Shown piece after piece: positions 1-7,745 of a DNA stretch of 15,171 nucleotides. Position numbers and translations under genes: made by a program. How positions within the stretch are numbered: position 1 is the first letter of the stretch; each line of letters begins with the position of its first letter. This DNA is from SLLW01 sp964388615 (lineage in GTDB: Bacteria > Bacteroidota > Rhodothermia > Balneolales > Natronogracilivirgulaceae): NCBI GenBank assembly GCA_964388615.1, contig CAYMBG010000065.1:1-15171 (forward strand), read 5' to 3'. The notes beneath the pieces are model-generated. The model had not been told where the DNA came from, made no database searches, and worked only from the letters and a program-made list of their open reading frames with translations.

Positions 1-17
1 TAAGCGGGTCAGTGCTT

Positions 18-44
18 GGGGATTCAGAAAGAATCTTAATCCCC
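18..44. repeat. Inverted repeat at the 3' end of the Sua5 gene
   Basis: GGGGATT at 18-24 and AATCCCC at 38-44 are perfect 7-base arms around a 13-base loop, and they overlap the stop codon of the Sua5 gene. A nested GATTC/GAATC pairing is also possible. Neither strand has a T-run after the stem, so this is at most a weak RNA 3'-end hairpin and not a standard intrinsic terminator. Confidence 0.3.
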
Positions 45-1067
45 GATCGCTTTGCGGATGCGATTGAGCAGCGCTTCGGTCATCTCATGCCAGGCGGGGA
101 ACGGCTCGATGGCGATCTCCTCATAGCCCTTCAGGTCGGCCATCCGGAACCGGTCATACAAATCTCTTGCCATCTCGATGTAATCTTCCTGATAATGGAT
201 CAGGGATTCTAAAGAGGTACGGGGGATGGCCTGGCCGATATCCATTCCGGCGCCGGAGGCGGGACCGGGGATGTTCTGATCTTCTCGTAACGTGTGCAGC
301 AGATAGAGCGTTTTCCCGTTTTCGAATGATGGCCATGGCAGCTCATCCGGACGCATCCAGCGGACCCCGGCGTCCGGTGCGTAGTGCGTGTATTTCATTC
401 CCGGACTTCGCGGGGCCGCGTCGCTTTGAACAACCGGACGAGCTCCTGCCATGCGTACCGGCTGACCAAGTGTCGTTTCCAGCTCCGACTGGGTAATGTG
501 ACCCGGACGCAGTACCGTATAGGGATGTTGCGACAAATCCAGTACCGTGGACTCCAACCCATACTGACACGAACCTCCTTCAATGACAGGTATTTCATCT
601 CCAAAATCATGACGTACATGTTCGGCTTTCGTCGGACTGGGCCGGCCGGAGGTGTTGGCACTCGGAGCGGCAAGAGGTCCCGCTTCCTCAATAAGGCGTA
701 AAGGGATCGGGTGATTGGGCATTCGCACTGCCACCGTATGAATACCGGCGGTCACGATATCCAGTACTTCCGGGCGTTTCGGAAAAATGATCGTCAACGG
801 ACCCGGCCAGAATTGATCCATGAGTGCACGGGCGTCGGCCGATATTTCCGTGACAAGAGCATTGACCATTTCCAGGGAACTGACATGAACAATCAAGGGA
901 TTGTCAGGTGGACGCCCCTTTAGCGCAAAAACCCTGGCGATGGCATCGGCGTTCCAGGCGTTCGCACCAAGCCCATAGACGGTTTCGGTTGGGAAAGCAA
1001 TAACATGTCCCTCACGAAGCCTGTTCGCGTAATGACTCAGTGATATGTCGGGTGTGGTTTCTATCAT
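36..1067 (-). CDS. L-threonylcarbamoyladenylate synthase, long Sua5/YwlC type
   Basis: This enzyme makes threonylcarbamoyl-AMP from threonine, bicarbonate and ATP, the first step of t6A modification at position 37 of ANN-decoding tRNAs in the cytoplasm. The 343 residues fit the two-domain Sua5 type rather than the short TsaC type of about 190 residues. The YrdC-like catalytic domain covers about residues 8-200, with the PTETVYGLG strand at 26-34, KGRPPDNPLIVH at 50-61, the APSANTSGRPSPT loop at 134-146 and STVLDLS at 173-179. The linker motif SPGMKYTHYAP (221-231) is typical of Sua5 and leads into the C-terminal Sua5 domain. The ATG at 1067 gives a normal N terminus just before the catalytic domain. 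The gene lies 168 bp after mfd on the same strand and has its own promoter candidate, which would leave almost no leader. The family call is secure; I give no symbol because sua5, ywlC and tsaC are all used for this type. Confidence 0.95.
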   Translation of the reverse strand: MIETTPDISLSHYANRLREGHVIAFPTETVYGLGANAWNADAIARVFALKGRPPDNPLIVHVSSLEMVNALVTEISADARALMDQFWPGPLTIIFPKRPEVLDIVTAGIHTVAVRMPNHPIPLRLIEEAGPLAAPSANTSGRPSPTKAEHVRHDFGDEIPVIEGGSCQYGLESTVLDLSQHPYTVLRPGHITQSELETTLGQPVRMAGARPVVQSDAAPRSPGMKYTHYAPDAGVRWMRPDELPWPSFENGKTLYLLHTLREDQNIPGPASGAGMDIGQAIPRTSLESLIHYQEDYIEMARDLYDRFRMADLKGYEEIAIEPFPAWHEMTEALLNRIRKAIGD

Positions 1068-1078
1068 GATTCGTGTGG

Positions 1079-1108
1079 ATTATAAGCATATAATAGAAAC
1101 GATTACAA
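1079..1108 (-). promoter_or_regulatory. Sigma70-like promoter candidate for the Sua5 gene
   Basis: On the minus strand, TTGTAA (1103-1108) and a perfect TATAAT (1079-1084) are separated by 18 bases. Only 11 bases lie between the -10 box and the ATG at 1067, so a normal start site would give a 5' leader of about 0-5 nt. The call rests on box matches and position alone. The rest of the 168-bp gap (1068-1235) is AT-rich and shows no clear hairpin-plus-T-run terminator for mfd. Confidence 0.45.
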
Positions 1109-1235
1109 TCTGTTTTTTCATTTGTTGTTATTGATCTTTTTTTTGTGTTGACCGCTTGACAATGGCCGTTAATCGGACGGGGATTAGACTTATTGGTCCC
1201 ATTTACCTTTTCAGGGTCTTTGCTTCCCGCTTTGT

Positions 1236-4200
1236 TTAAGCATGGGAAGGTTCCTCTTGGCGTGTTGATATCACTTCCGGGTCCAGTTGTTGCAGTAATC
1301 CCCGCGCTGTTTTCAAATCCGGAACTTCCTGAACGGCAAAACGCACAGACTGGTCTTTTTGGATAAGCTGAAACTTCTCCGGTCGCAGTGCTTCCAAGCG
1401 GCTCATAAGATGTTGCAGTCCTCCCTGATCATAAAACCGTTTCCCTGATTCGGTCTCATGATCCGGACACTGAAGCCACATCCGGCCGGCACGGATCGTC
1501 ACCTTGGTCAGCCACATCAGGGAAGCCAGTAGTTTGATTTGCGTAGCCTCGATCAGGTTCATGGCCGGTTCCGGCATCGGTCCAAAGCGATCAACTACTT
1601 CATCTTTCCAATCGGTGATTTCACTTTGATTGGTGGATCCGGAAAGCCGCCGGTACAGATTCAGCCGTTCGACGTTGTCACTTACATAATCGGTTGGTAA
1701 TAATGCAGAATAATCGAATTCGACCGTGGTTTCCGGACGTTCAGGGACATATTCCGTGTCGGAAAACAGCTCGGAAAACTCGGTTTCTTTCAGTTCCCTG
1801 ACCGCGTCATTCAGGATTTTATTATACATCTCAAAACCGACCTCATTGACGAAACCACTCTGCTCCGCGCCGAGAATGTCACCCGCCCCGCGAATGTCCA
1901 GATCACGCATGGCGATATTAAAACCGGAACCCAGGTCGGAGTACTCTTCCAGTGCCAGTAACCGGCGCCGTGATTCGAGGGTCAGGGACTCCATTGGGGG
2001 AGTGATCAAATAACAGTATGCTTTTCGGTTTGAACGTCCTACACGTCCGCGCAGCTGATGCAACTCTGACAGTCCGAAGTGATTGGCCTGGTTGATCAGG
2101 ATCGTATTGGCATTGGCGATATCGATACCGTTTTCAACAATATTGGTTGAAACGAGAACATCAAATTTGTGATCATAGAAATCAAGGATGATCTTCTCTA
2201 ATTGGCTTCCGCTCATCTGGCCGTGGGCAAAACGCACCCGGATATTCGGCACCAGGGAGCGAACCATCTCGGCGATTTCCTCGATATTCTGAACGCGGTT
2301 ATGAATAAAAAACACCTGTCCGCCCCGGCTGACTTCCTGCATGATAGCGTCCCGGATCAGCCTTGAATCAAAGCTGTGTATTTCGGTGAGTACGGGCTGT
2401 CGATTTGGCGGAGGGGTATTGATGACACTGAGGTCACGTGCCCCCATCAGAGAGAACTGGAGGGTCCGGGGTATGGGTGTGGCGGTCAGCGTCAGCACAT
2501 CCACCGACGCTCTGATCTCCTTGAGTTTTTCTTTCACACTAACCCCGAAACGTTGCTCCTCATCGACAATAAGCAACCCCAGGTCTTTAAAAACGACATC
2601 TTTTGACGCGATACGATGGGTTCCGATAAGGATGTCCACCTGGCCGTTTTTTGTACGTTTGAGGATGTCACTTTGCTCGGCTTTGCTGCGAAAACGGGAT
2701 ATCACTTCGATACTTACAGGGAAATCCTTCATTCGGGTTTCGAACGTTTTCCAGTGTTGATCGGCCAGGATGGTAGTGGGTACCATCAGCGCCACCTGTT
2801 TCCCGTCAAGTACCGCCTTGAATGCCGCTCTTACCGCGACCTCGGTTTTTCCGAAACCGACATCTCCGCAGACGAGCCGGTCCATTGGGGTTTCACTGCT
2901 CATGTCATTTTTGACATCTTCAATGACGCTGGCTTGGTCCGGGGTCTCTTCAAACATGAATGAGGCTTCCAGTTCGGTCTGCTCGGGGGTGTCCGGTGAG
3001 AAAGTCCAGGCTTTTTGCGATTTTCTTTTGGCATAAAGCGTTATTAGATCGCGGGCGATATCCTTGACCCGTTTACGGGTTTTCGCTTTTTTTCGTGCCC
3101 ATTCGCCACTGCCGAGTTTGGTGACCTTTGGGGCGGTCCCATCTTTCCCCGAATATTTCTGCAACTTATGGAGACTGGCTACATTGACATAGAGGGTGGA
3201 ATCGTCCTGATAGCGCAATACGACCGACTCTTGTTCGGCTCCACGTACCGTTATTTTGCGGAATCCGGCAAATTTACCAATACCATGATCCACATGGACC
3301 ACAAAATCACCGATATTCAGGTCCTTCAGCTCTTTGAATGAGATTCCGCCCCGTCGCGATTTACTCCTGGTCTTGGGACGATGATACCGGTTGAATATTT
3401 GATGGTCTGTGTAAACAGCCAGGCCTGCTTTCGGCAGGATAAAGCCGCGATGCAGCGTTTCAACCGACAAACGATAGCGAAGATCCCGGCTGGGTTCCCC
3501 CAAAAGCTCTTCAAAACGTTTGCGTTGTCCTTCGTTGTCGCAGAGAATATAGGTTTCTATGTTTTCGGCGCTTCGCTCGGCAAGGTCTTTGCGAAGTAAC
3601 TTGACGGAGCTGTTGAAGTCGGGCTGAGGCCGGGCATCCAGCTGGTATTCCTTGTCGGGTTTCAGGTCGGCGGGTAAAGCACCGAACAGTATGCGGGGGT
3701 GTTTTTGGAGCTCACCGGCGAAAGCGTCCGGAGCCAGATAACGGTGTTCCGGAGGTTCGGGCCCCTCTGTGCCGGAGTCGCTGTCGGTTTTTTGGGATGT
3801 GACCTCCTTGTACTTCCCGCAGGCTTCCTTGAACAACCGGCTGATTTCTGCAAGCACTCCCGGATAGTCCACCAGTGCGATCGCCGCCGCTTCCGGGAAA
3901 AACGATATCAGTGATTGTTTCTCCTCCCTGGTCAGCGTTTCCAGGTTGGGCACCAGGCGGATATGATCGAGGAATGCGACAGAACGCTGAGAGTCAGGGT
4001 CAAACTCGCGGATGGAATCAATCTCGTCCCCGAAAAACTCCAGGCGTACGGGATATTCTCCGGAAAAGGGAAAGATATCGATGATGCCTCCCCGACGCGC
4101 AAACTCGCCGGGTTCATTCACGAAAGATACCGATTGATACTGCTGGTCGATGAGCTTGCCAGTCAGCTTGTCGGGAGATATTTCTGTATTCTTTCGCAAT

Positions 4201-4622
4201 GAGATCGATGCCTGCGAAAAGCTTTCGGACGATGCCATCTTTTCGAAAAGCGCATCAGCGGATGTTACGACAAGTTGTTCCTGGGATTCCCGTATGCGAT
4301 CAATGACATCGGACCTGTGTGCCGACACGGCCGTGTCTTTTACCCGGCCTGATTCGTAGGGTTTCATGCCCGCCGGTGGAAAGTACAGCGATTGATGGAA
4401 ACCCAGAGCGTCCAGGTCGGACTTGATAAATTGTGCCCGCTCCGCATCAGGAGTTATAACAATAAGAGGCAGGTGCCTTTTGGCAACTTCCCTCATCCCC
4501 AGAGATGTGGCTGAGCCCGTAAAATGTTGCAGACGAACTGATTTTCCGGGTTGAAGCATACCCGCAATGTCGGTTCCCGGAAATTCTTTTGAGAAAATCT
4601 GCGCGATTTGCGTCAGAGACAT
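1236..4622 (-). CDS. mfd: Transcription-repair coupling factor Mfd
   Basis: Mfd is an ATP-driven DNA translocase that removes RNA polymerase stalled at lesions and recruits UvrA for nucleotide excision repair. The product is about 1128 residues, close to the usual 1150. In order it has the UvrB-like N-terminal region, the RNA-polymerase-interacting CarD-like domain (LNIGDFVVHVDHGIGKF near residue 440), the RecG-like helicase with Walker A GDVGFGKTEV near 587 and Walker B DEEQRFG near 687, then TATPIPRTLQ and the VSTNIVENGIDIANA and QLRGRVGRS motifs of the second helicase lobe, and the C-terminal TRCF domain. An in-frame ATG exists at 4736, but it adds 38 atypical residues and overlaps batA. 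I choose the ATG at 4622 (MSLTQIAQIF), which leaves 73 bp after batA. That ATG lies inside one copy of a tandem 20-bp repeat. The gene is probably cotranscribed with the Bat-type genes upstream. Confidence 0.97.
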   Translation of the reverse strand: MSLTQIAQIFSKEFPGTDIAGMLQPGKSVRLQHFTGSATSLGMREVAKRHLPLIVITPDAERAQFIKSDLDALGFHQSLYFPPAGMKPYESGRVKDTAVSAHRSDVIDRIRESQEQLVVTSADALFEKMASSESFSQASISLRKNTEISPDKLTGKLIDQQYQSVSFVNEPGEFARRGGIIDIFPFSGEYPVRLEFFGDEIDSIREFDPDSQRSVAFLDHIRLVPNLETLTREEKQSLISFFPEAAAIALVDYPGVLAEISRLFKEACGKYKEVTSQKTDSDSGTEGPEPPEHRYLAPDAFAGELQKHPRILFGALPADLKPDKEYQLDARPQPDFNSSVKLLRKDLAERSAENIETYILCDNEGQRKRFEELLGEPSRDLRYRLSVETLHRGFILPKAGLAVYTDHQIFNRYHRPKTRSKSRRGGISFKELKDLNIGDFVVHVDHGIGKFAGFRKITVRGAEQESVVLRYQDDSTLYVNVASLHKLQKYSGKDGTAPKVTKLGSGEWARKKAKTRKRVKDIARDLITLYAKRKSQKAWTFSPDTPEQTELEASFMFEETPDQASVIEDVKNDMSSETPMDRLVCGDVGFGKTEVAVRAAFKAVLDGKQVALMVPTTILADQHWKTFETRMKDFPVSIEVISRFRSKAEQSDILKRTKNGQVDILIGTHRIASKDVVFKDLGLLIVDEEQRFGVSVKEKLKEIRASVDVLTLTATPIPRTLQFSLMGARDLSVINTPPPNRQPVLTEIHSFDSRLIRDAIMQEVSRGGQVFFIHNRVQNIEEIAEMVRSLVPNIRVRFAHGQMSGSQLEKIILDFYDHKFDVLVSTNIVENGIDIANANTILINQANHFGLSELHQLRGRVGRSNRKAYCYLITPPMESLTLESRRRLLALEEYSDLGSGFNIAMRDLDIRGAGDILGAEQSGFVNEVGFEMYNKILNDAVRELKETEFSELFSDTEYVPERPETTVEFDYSALLPTDYVSDNVERLNLYRRLSGSTNQSEITDWKDEVVDRFGPMPEPAMNLIEATQIKLLASLMWLTKVTIRAGRMWLQCPDHETESGKRFYDQGGLQHLMSRLEALRPEKFQLIQKDQSVRFAVQEVPDLKTARGLLQQLDPEVISTRQEEPSHA

Positions 4623-4659
4623 GGAAAAAAGGATTCTAAAGACATGAAAAAAAGGATTC
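4617..4659. repeat. Tandem 20-bp repeat spanning the mfd start codon
   Basis: The segments 4617-4636 and 4640-4659 match at 19 of 20 positions, with a period of 23 bp. Each copy contains CAT on the plus strand, so each supplies an ATG followed by TCT on the minus strand. The copy nearer to mfd holds the chosen start (4622). The other holds an ATG at 4645 in a different frame, which opens a 10-residue reading frame (MSLESFFPCL) ending at 4613, just inside mfd. Confidence 0.85.
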
Positions 4660-4695
4660 CTGGTACGAATTAGAACGGCTAAAAATAAGGGAAAT

Positions 4696-5691
4696 TCATG
4701 ACAATTCAGTCCGGAAAATCCACCTGTCGCTTGCAAACGACAACAACAACAGGATCATTCCCCAAAACAAATAACCCTGGTAGCGGTCCTGGTATTCCTG
4801 ATAGGCGACCTCCTCGAAAGCACTCTGCTCCATCTCGTTAATTTCCCGGTAGACCGCTTCGAGGGATTCATTGTCTGTTGCCCGGAAGTAGCGTCCTCCG
4901 GTACGCTCTGCAATGGCACGCATCATCTCTTCATCGATTTCTACGCGTATATCGTGGTAGCGGGTGCCTCGTATGGGATCCTCAACCGGGTAGGGCGCCG
5001 TCTGTGCGTCGGTACTGGCACCGATGGTATACACCCTCAATCCAAAGGTGGCCGCAAGCTCCCCTGCGGTGAGCGGGTCGATTTCGCCGGCATTGTTTTC
5101 TCCGTCGGTAAGAAGAATAATCACCCTGCTCCCGGCATCACTGTCACGCAGGCGGTTGACCGCCGTGGCCAGTCCCATTCCGATGGCCGTACCGTCACGT
5201 ACCATGCCGAGGTCGACGGATGCAAGCTGAGTTTGAAGAAGTTCATAGTCAAGTGTGGGGGGGACCAGTGTGAAACTTTCACGGGCAAAAACCACCAGTC
5301 CGATCCGGTCCGATTCCCGGCGATTGATGAAGCGGGACGCCACCTCTTTGGCAGCCAATAGTCTGTTGGGATTCATATCTTCGGCCAGCATGGAGGAGGA
5401 GATGTCCATGACCATCATGATATCAACCCCTTCCACATTCCTTTCCGTGTAAACTTGCTCTTTCTGTGGACGGGCAAGCGCGGTTATCAACAGCATGATC
5501 GCGATGACCTGCAAAAACGGTCCGGCAAAGATTCCGTAAGAGCGCCAGTTACCTGAGATTATATCAAGGTCGGAGGTGTCCGAGTAGGTTACATACGGGA
5601 TTTGACGCCGTTTGTAGTAAAGGTACTGTATCCAGAGAATAACAGGAATAACTAAAAGTGCCCAGAACCATGCGGGATTATCCCAAGTCAT
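4696..5691 (-). CDS. batA: BatA-like membrane protein with von Willebrand A domain
   Basis: This 331-residue membrane-anchored VWA protein matches the BatA type of the Bacteroides aerotolerance (Bat) modules. Two hydrophobic segments lie at about 7-26 and 54-72 and a third at 307-320, with the VWA domain between them at about 88-285. The metal-ion-dependent adhesion site is intact: DISSS (Asp96, Ser98, Ser100), Thr168 in RDGTAIG, and Asp196 in LLTDGEN. The domain should therefore bind Mg2+ and a protein partner. The start ATG at 5691 overlaps the stop of the upstream gene as ATGA, so translation is probably coupled. No batB or TPR-containing batC follows; mfd comes next. The biological role of Bat proteins is poorly defined (envelope integrity and stress tolerance have been proposed). 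The family call is strong, but the BatA subtype rather than BatB rests on gene order and membrane layout. Confidence 0.88.
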   Translation of the reverse strand: MTWDNPAWFWALLVIPVILWIQYLYYKRRQIPYVTYSDTSDLDIISGNWRSYGIFAGPFLQVIAIMLLITALARPQKEQVYTERNVEGVDIMMVMDISSSMLAEDMNPNRLLAAKEVASRFINRRESDRIGLVVFARESFTLVPPTLDYELLQTQLASVDLGMVRDGTAIGMGLATAVNRLRDSDAGSRVIILLTDGENNAGEIDPLTAGELAATFGLRVYTIGASTDAQTAPYPVEDPIRGTRYHDIRVEIDEEMMRAIAERTGGRYFRATDNESLEAVYREINEMEQSAFEEVAYQEYQDRYQGYLFWGMILLLLSFASDRWIFRTELS

Positions 5692-6743
5692 AAAGGTCGA
5701 TCGTCGAGTTGCTGTTTCTGCTTTTCTTCATGCAATTTGCGGAGTTCCTCTACTCTTTTCCGGTCGGAAATGGCGATTCGCCCCGTAAGTTGTTCCGCCT
5801 GTCTGATAACGTCCGTACACTGCGATTCATTGGGCTGATATCTGGCGAATTTTACGAGATCGGCTTCCTGGAGTATCGAGGATGTGAGTTGGATGATCTC
5901 TTCATCGAACCGGCGTGCCTTCAGGTTATGGATGACTTCCCGCGTGGTGGATTCAAGAGCGGGAAAATCGTGGGTGTTTTCGTAATAGCTTCGAAAAGCA
6001 TCCCCAAGTTGTGTAAAAAAAGCTTTGGGCTGTTTTGCAGGTTCCGGATAGTCGGCTCTGAGTTTATCAATGGTGATACGTAACTGTTCAACCGGATCGT
6101 GAAAAGGTTCTTCAGGGGGAGGAGAGGGCGTTTGGCTGATCTTTTTTTGCGGAAACAGACGGTCACGGTAAAAGTAGAGCAAGAAAACCGTTATGAGTGC
6201 AATCAGCAATCCGGCGAGGATATAGGGCCAGAGACTACGGAAAAATGGGAAAATCGGCTTGAGTGGGCGAAGTTCGGTAGCTTCATCCGCTACGCGGCTT
6301 TGGTAGGTGAACGAGGTGGCCGGTACAACTACGTAAGTGGTATCGGTGCCATCGCGGAGACCGACATAAAGCTCGGGGACTTGCTCGGCATCCACCCCGT
6401 AAAAACGGAGCGTGTAGGAAAGACTGTCCCCGGTTGGCTGTTCCTCCACCCGTCTTTCGTGAATTTCAAAATCTTCGCCAAAAGCAGCACTGTCCGGGTA
6501 AATGACTTCATCGTATCGATCCACCTCGCTAATGAAAACATGGTATTGGAAAAGGTCACCTGTGCGCAGCGTATCCCGGTCCATGGAGCGTTGTGCCTGT
6601 TGTCCCGGTGCATTTGAAAACAGCATTAGCACGAGCATAATAGCGGGAAGCAAAACACAGGCAGGGCCGATGCGGGTCTGCCGGATGCCGTCGCCCGCAG
6701 GCAGGGAAAATGGTTCACTGGAATATGTCGAAATGGGTTTCAA
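5688..6743 (-). CDS. BatD/DUF4381-like single-pass membrane protein of the Bat module
   Basis: This 351-residue protein lies between the DUF58 gene and batA. A hydrophobic segment near residues 27-46, ending at NAPGQQA, looks like a signal peptide with cleavage near residue 48. A beta-rich extracytoplasmic region (about 52-165) follows, then one membrane helix (172-192). The cytoplasmic helical region at about 215-325 contains LGDAFRSYYE, PALESTTREV and ADLVKFARYQ, which resemble the C-terminal part of BatD/DUF4381-type proteins. The tail (326-351) is strongly charged. Translation appears to start at a TTG (6743), whose TTGA overlaps the TGA stop of the DUF58 gene; I see no upstream ATG, and the first internal ATG would cut into the signal segment. 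It probably acts as the envelope partner of the two VWA proteins. The layout is clear, the family name is by resemblance, and the function is inferred from context. Confidence 0.75.
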   Translation of the reverse strand: MKPISTYSSEPFSLPAGDGIRQTRIGPACVLLPAIMLVLMLFSNAPGQQAQRSMDRDTLRTGDLFQYHVFISEVDRYDEVIYPDSAAFGEDFEIHERRVEEQPTGDSLSYTLRFYGVDAEQVPELYVGLRDGTDTTYVVVPATSFTYQSRVADEATELRPLKPIFPFFRSLWPYILAGLLIALITVFLLYFYRDRLFPQKKISQTPSPPPEEPFHDPVEQLRITIDKLRADYPEPAKQPKAFFTQLGDAFRSYYENTHDFPALESTTREVIHNLKARRFDEEIIQLTSSILQEADLVKFARYQPNESQCTDVIRQAEQLTGRIAISDRKRVEELRKLHEEKQKQQLDDRPL

Positions 6744-7615
6744 TATCGTTTGATGCGCTGTTTAAAAAATGACATCATCGGCTCAATAAAAGACTCATTG
6801 GTCTTAAGGGTTATGGAGTCGATCCGATGACGCCGGAAAAGTTTTTGCAACCGTTTAATGCGGTATTCACGCCTGCGCTTATACTGGTCCCGCACCTGCC
6901 GGCTGCTTGTGTCGATCACCTTAAACCGCCCGGTTTCTGCATCACGAAGGGGAATCAGGCCCAGATTGGGCAATTCACGCTCCAACGGGTCATCAATCAC
7001 AATACCGACGAAGTCATGTTTGCGGTTTGCAATACGCAATTCCTTTTCAAAGCCAGATGACTGGAAATCACTGATCAGCATAAAGATGGATCTGCGTCTG
7101 AGCATCCTGGTCACATAAGCGACCGCCTGGCCGATTTGGGTGCCGGTTCCTTTCGGTTGGGTGGTCAAAAGCTCTTGAACCAGACGCAGTACATGTGCAC
7201 GGCCTTTTCTGGGGATGATCACTTTTTCAATGCGATCAGTAAACAGAACCAACCCCACCTTATCGTTGTTTGTGATAGCGCTGAAAGCAAGCACCGAGGA
7301 TAACTCGGTCACCAGATCAATTTTTCGCTGCTCGCCACTGCCGAATTCACCGCTAGGTGAGATGTCTACACAAAGCATCAGGGATTGTTCCCGCTCCTCT
7401 TCAAAAACCTTGATGTATGGTTCCTGACTGCGAGCGGTCACATTCCAGTCAATCTGACGCACATCATCACCAAACTGATAGACCCGAACTTCTGAAAATG
7501 TCATTCCCCGCCCTTTGAAAGCGGACTGGTATTCACCACCGAATATTTCGTTCACCAAACCTTTGGTGCGAATTTCCAGACGTCGTATTTTTTGAAAGAG
7601 TTCTTTGGACAGCAT
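6740..7615 (-). CDS. DUF58 domain protein of the MoxR/Bat type
   Basis: This is a 291-residue soluble DUF58 protein, the normal length for the short form found beside MoxR ATPases. The signature region runs from FKGRGMTFSEVRVYQFGDD (33-51) through VRQIDWNVTAR (52-62) to the VWA-like core. The metal-site motif is intact as DISPS (Asp84, Ser86, Ser88), with ISDF at 181-184 at the second core strand. The C-terminal third is rich in Arg and Lys (about 245-290), with no membrane segment. The start at 7615 matches the usual N terminus of the family (IRRLEIRTKGLVNE near residue 10). It is the first gene of the coupled three-gene module and has a good promoter directly upstream. A moxR gene normally precedes it, but here the next gene is the divergent ald. 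MoxR/DUF58/VWA sets are thought to act in metal insertion or complex maturation; its exact role here is unknown. Confidence 0.9.
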   Translation of the reverse strand: MLSKELFQKIRRLEIRTKGLVNEIFGGEYQSAFKGRGMTFSEVRVYQFGDDVRQIDWNVTARSQEPYIKVFEEEREQSLMLCVDISPSGEFGSGEQRKIDLVTELSSVLAFSAITNNDKVGLVLFTDRIEKVIIPRKGRAHVLRLVQELLTTQPKGTGTQIGQAVAYVTRMLRRRSIFMLISDFQSSGFEKELRIANRKHDFVGIVIDDPLERELPNLGLIPLRDAETGRFKVIDTSSRQVRDQYKRRREYRIKRLQKLFRRHRIDSITLKTNESFIEPMMSFFKQRIKRY

Positions 7616-7623
7616 AATGTGAC

Positions 7624-7653
7624 ATAATACGGAGTTAGCGACAGGTATTTCAA
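7624..7653 (-). promoter_or_regulatory. Sigma70-like promoter candidate for the DUF58/BatD-like/batA operon
   Basis: On the minus strand, TTGAAA (7648-7653) and TATTAT (7624-7629) are separated by 18 bases, each one base off consensus. Only 8 bases separate the -10 box from the ATG at 7615, so the mRNA would be nearly leaderless. No Shine-Dalgarno motif is visible before that ATG, which fits. Confidence 0.45.
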
Positions 7654-7698
7654 TGTTGATATTGAAAAACCATATAGGGCTCAGAATTTTTTGATTTT

Positions 7699-7717
7699 TT
7701 TTGCATCTTTAGCAAAA
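7699..7717. promoter_or_regulatory. Palindrome in the ald/Bat divergent spacer, possible operator
   Basis: TTTTGC (7699-7704) and GCAAAA (7712-7717) form perfect 6-base arms around a 7-base centre. The site lies about 30 bp before the ald start and about 45 bp upstream of the Bat promoter candidate. It has the shape of a dimeric regulator site, but short AT-rich palindromes occur often by chance. No T-run follows it in the orientation needed for a terminator. Confidence 0.25.
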
Positions 7718-7745
7718 CGTAAAAATACATAAAAAGGGATAATTG

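Noticed and set aside
1127..1142. T-rich stretch between mfd and the Sua5 gene as a terminator
   Set aside because: The T-run is on the plus strand, where no gene ends. On the minus strand, where mfd ends, it reads as A-rich and no strong stem precedes a T-run.
4623..4736. N-terminal extension of Mfd to the ATG at 4736
   Set aside because: The extra 38 residues are unlike any Mfd N terminus and would overlap the end of batA; the ATG at 4622 gives the usual family start.
6099..6617. Plus-strand open frame (172 codons) opposite the BatD-like gene
   Set aside because: It is antisense to a gene with a signal peptide, a membrane helix and coupled neighbours, and has no recognisable motif or ribosome site.
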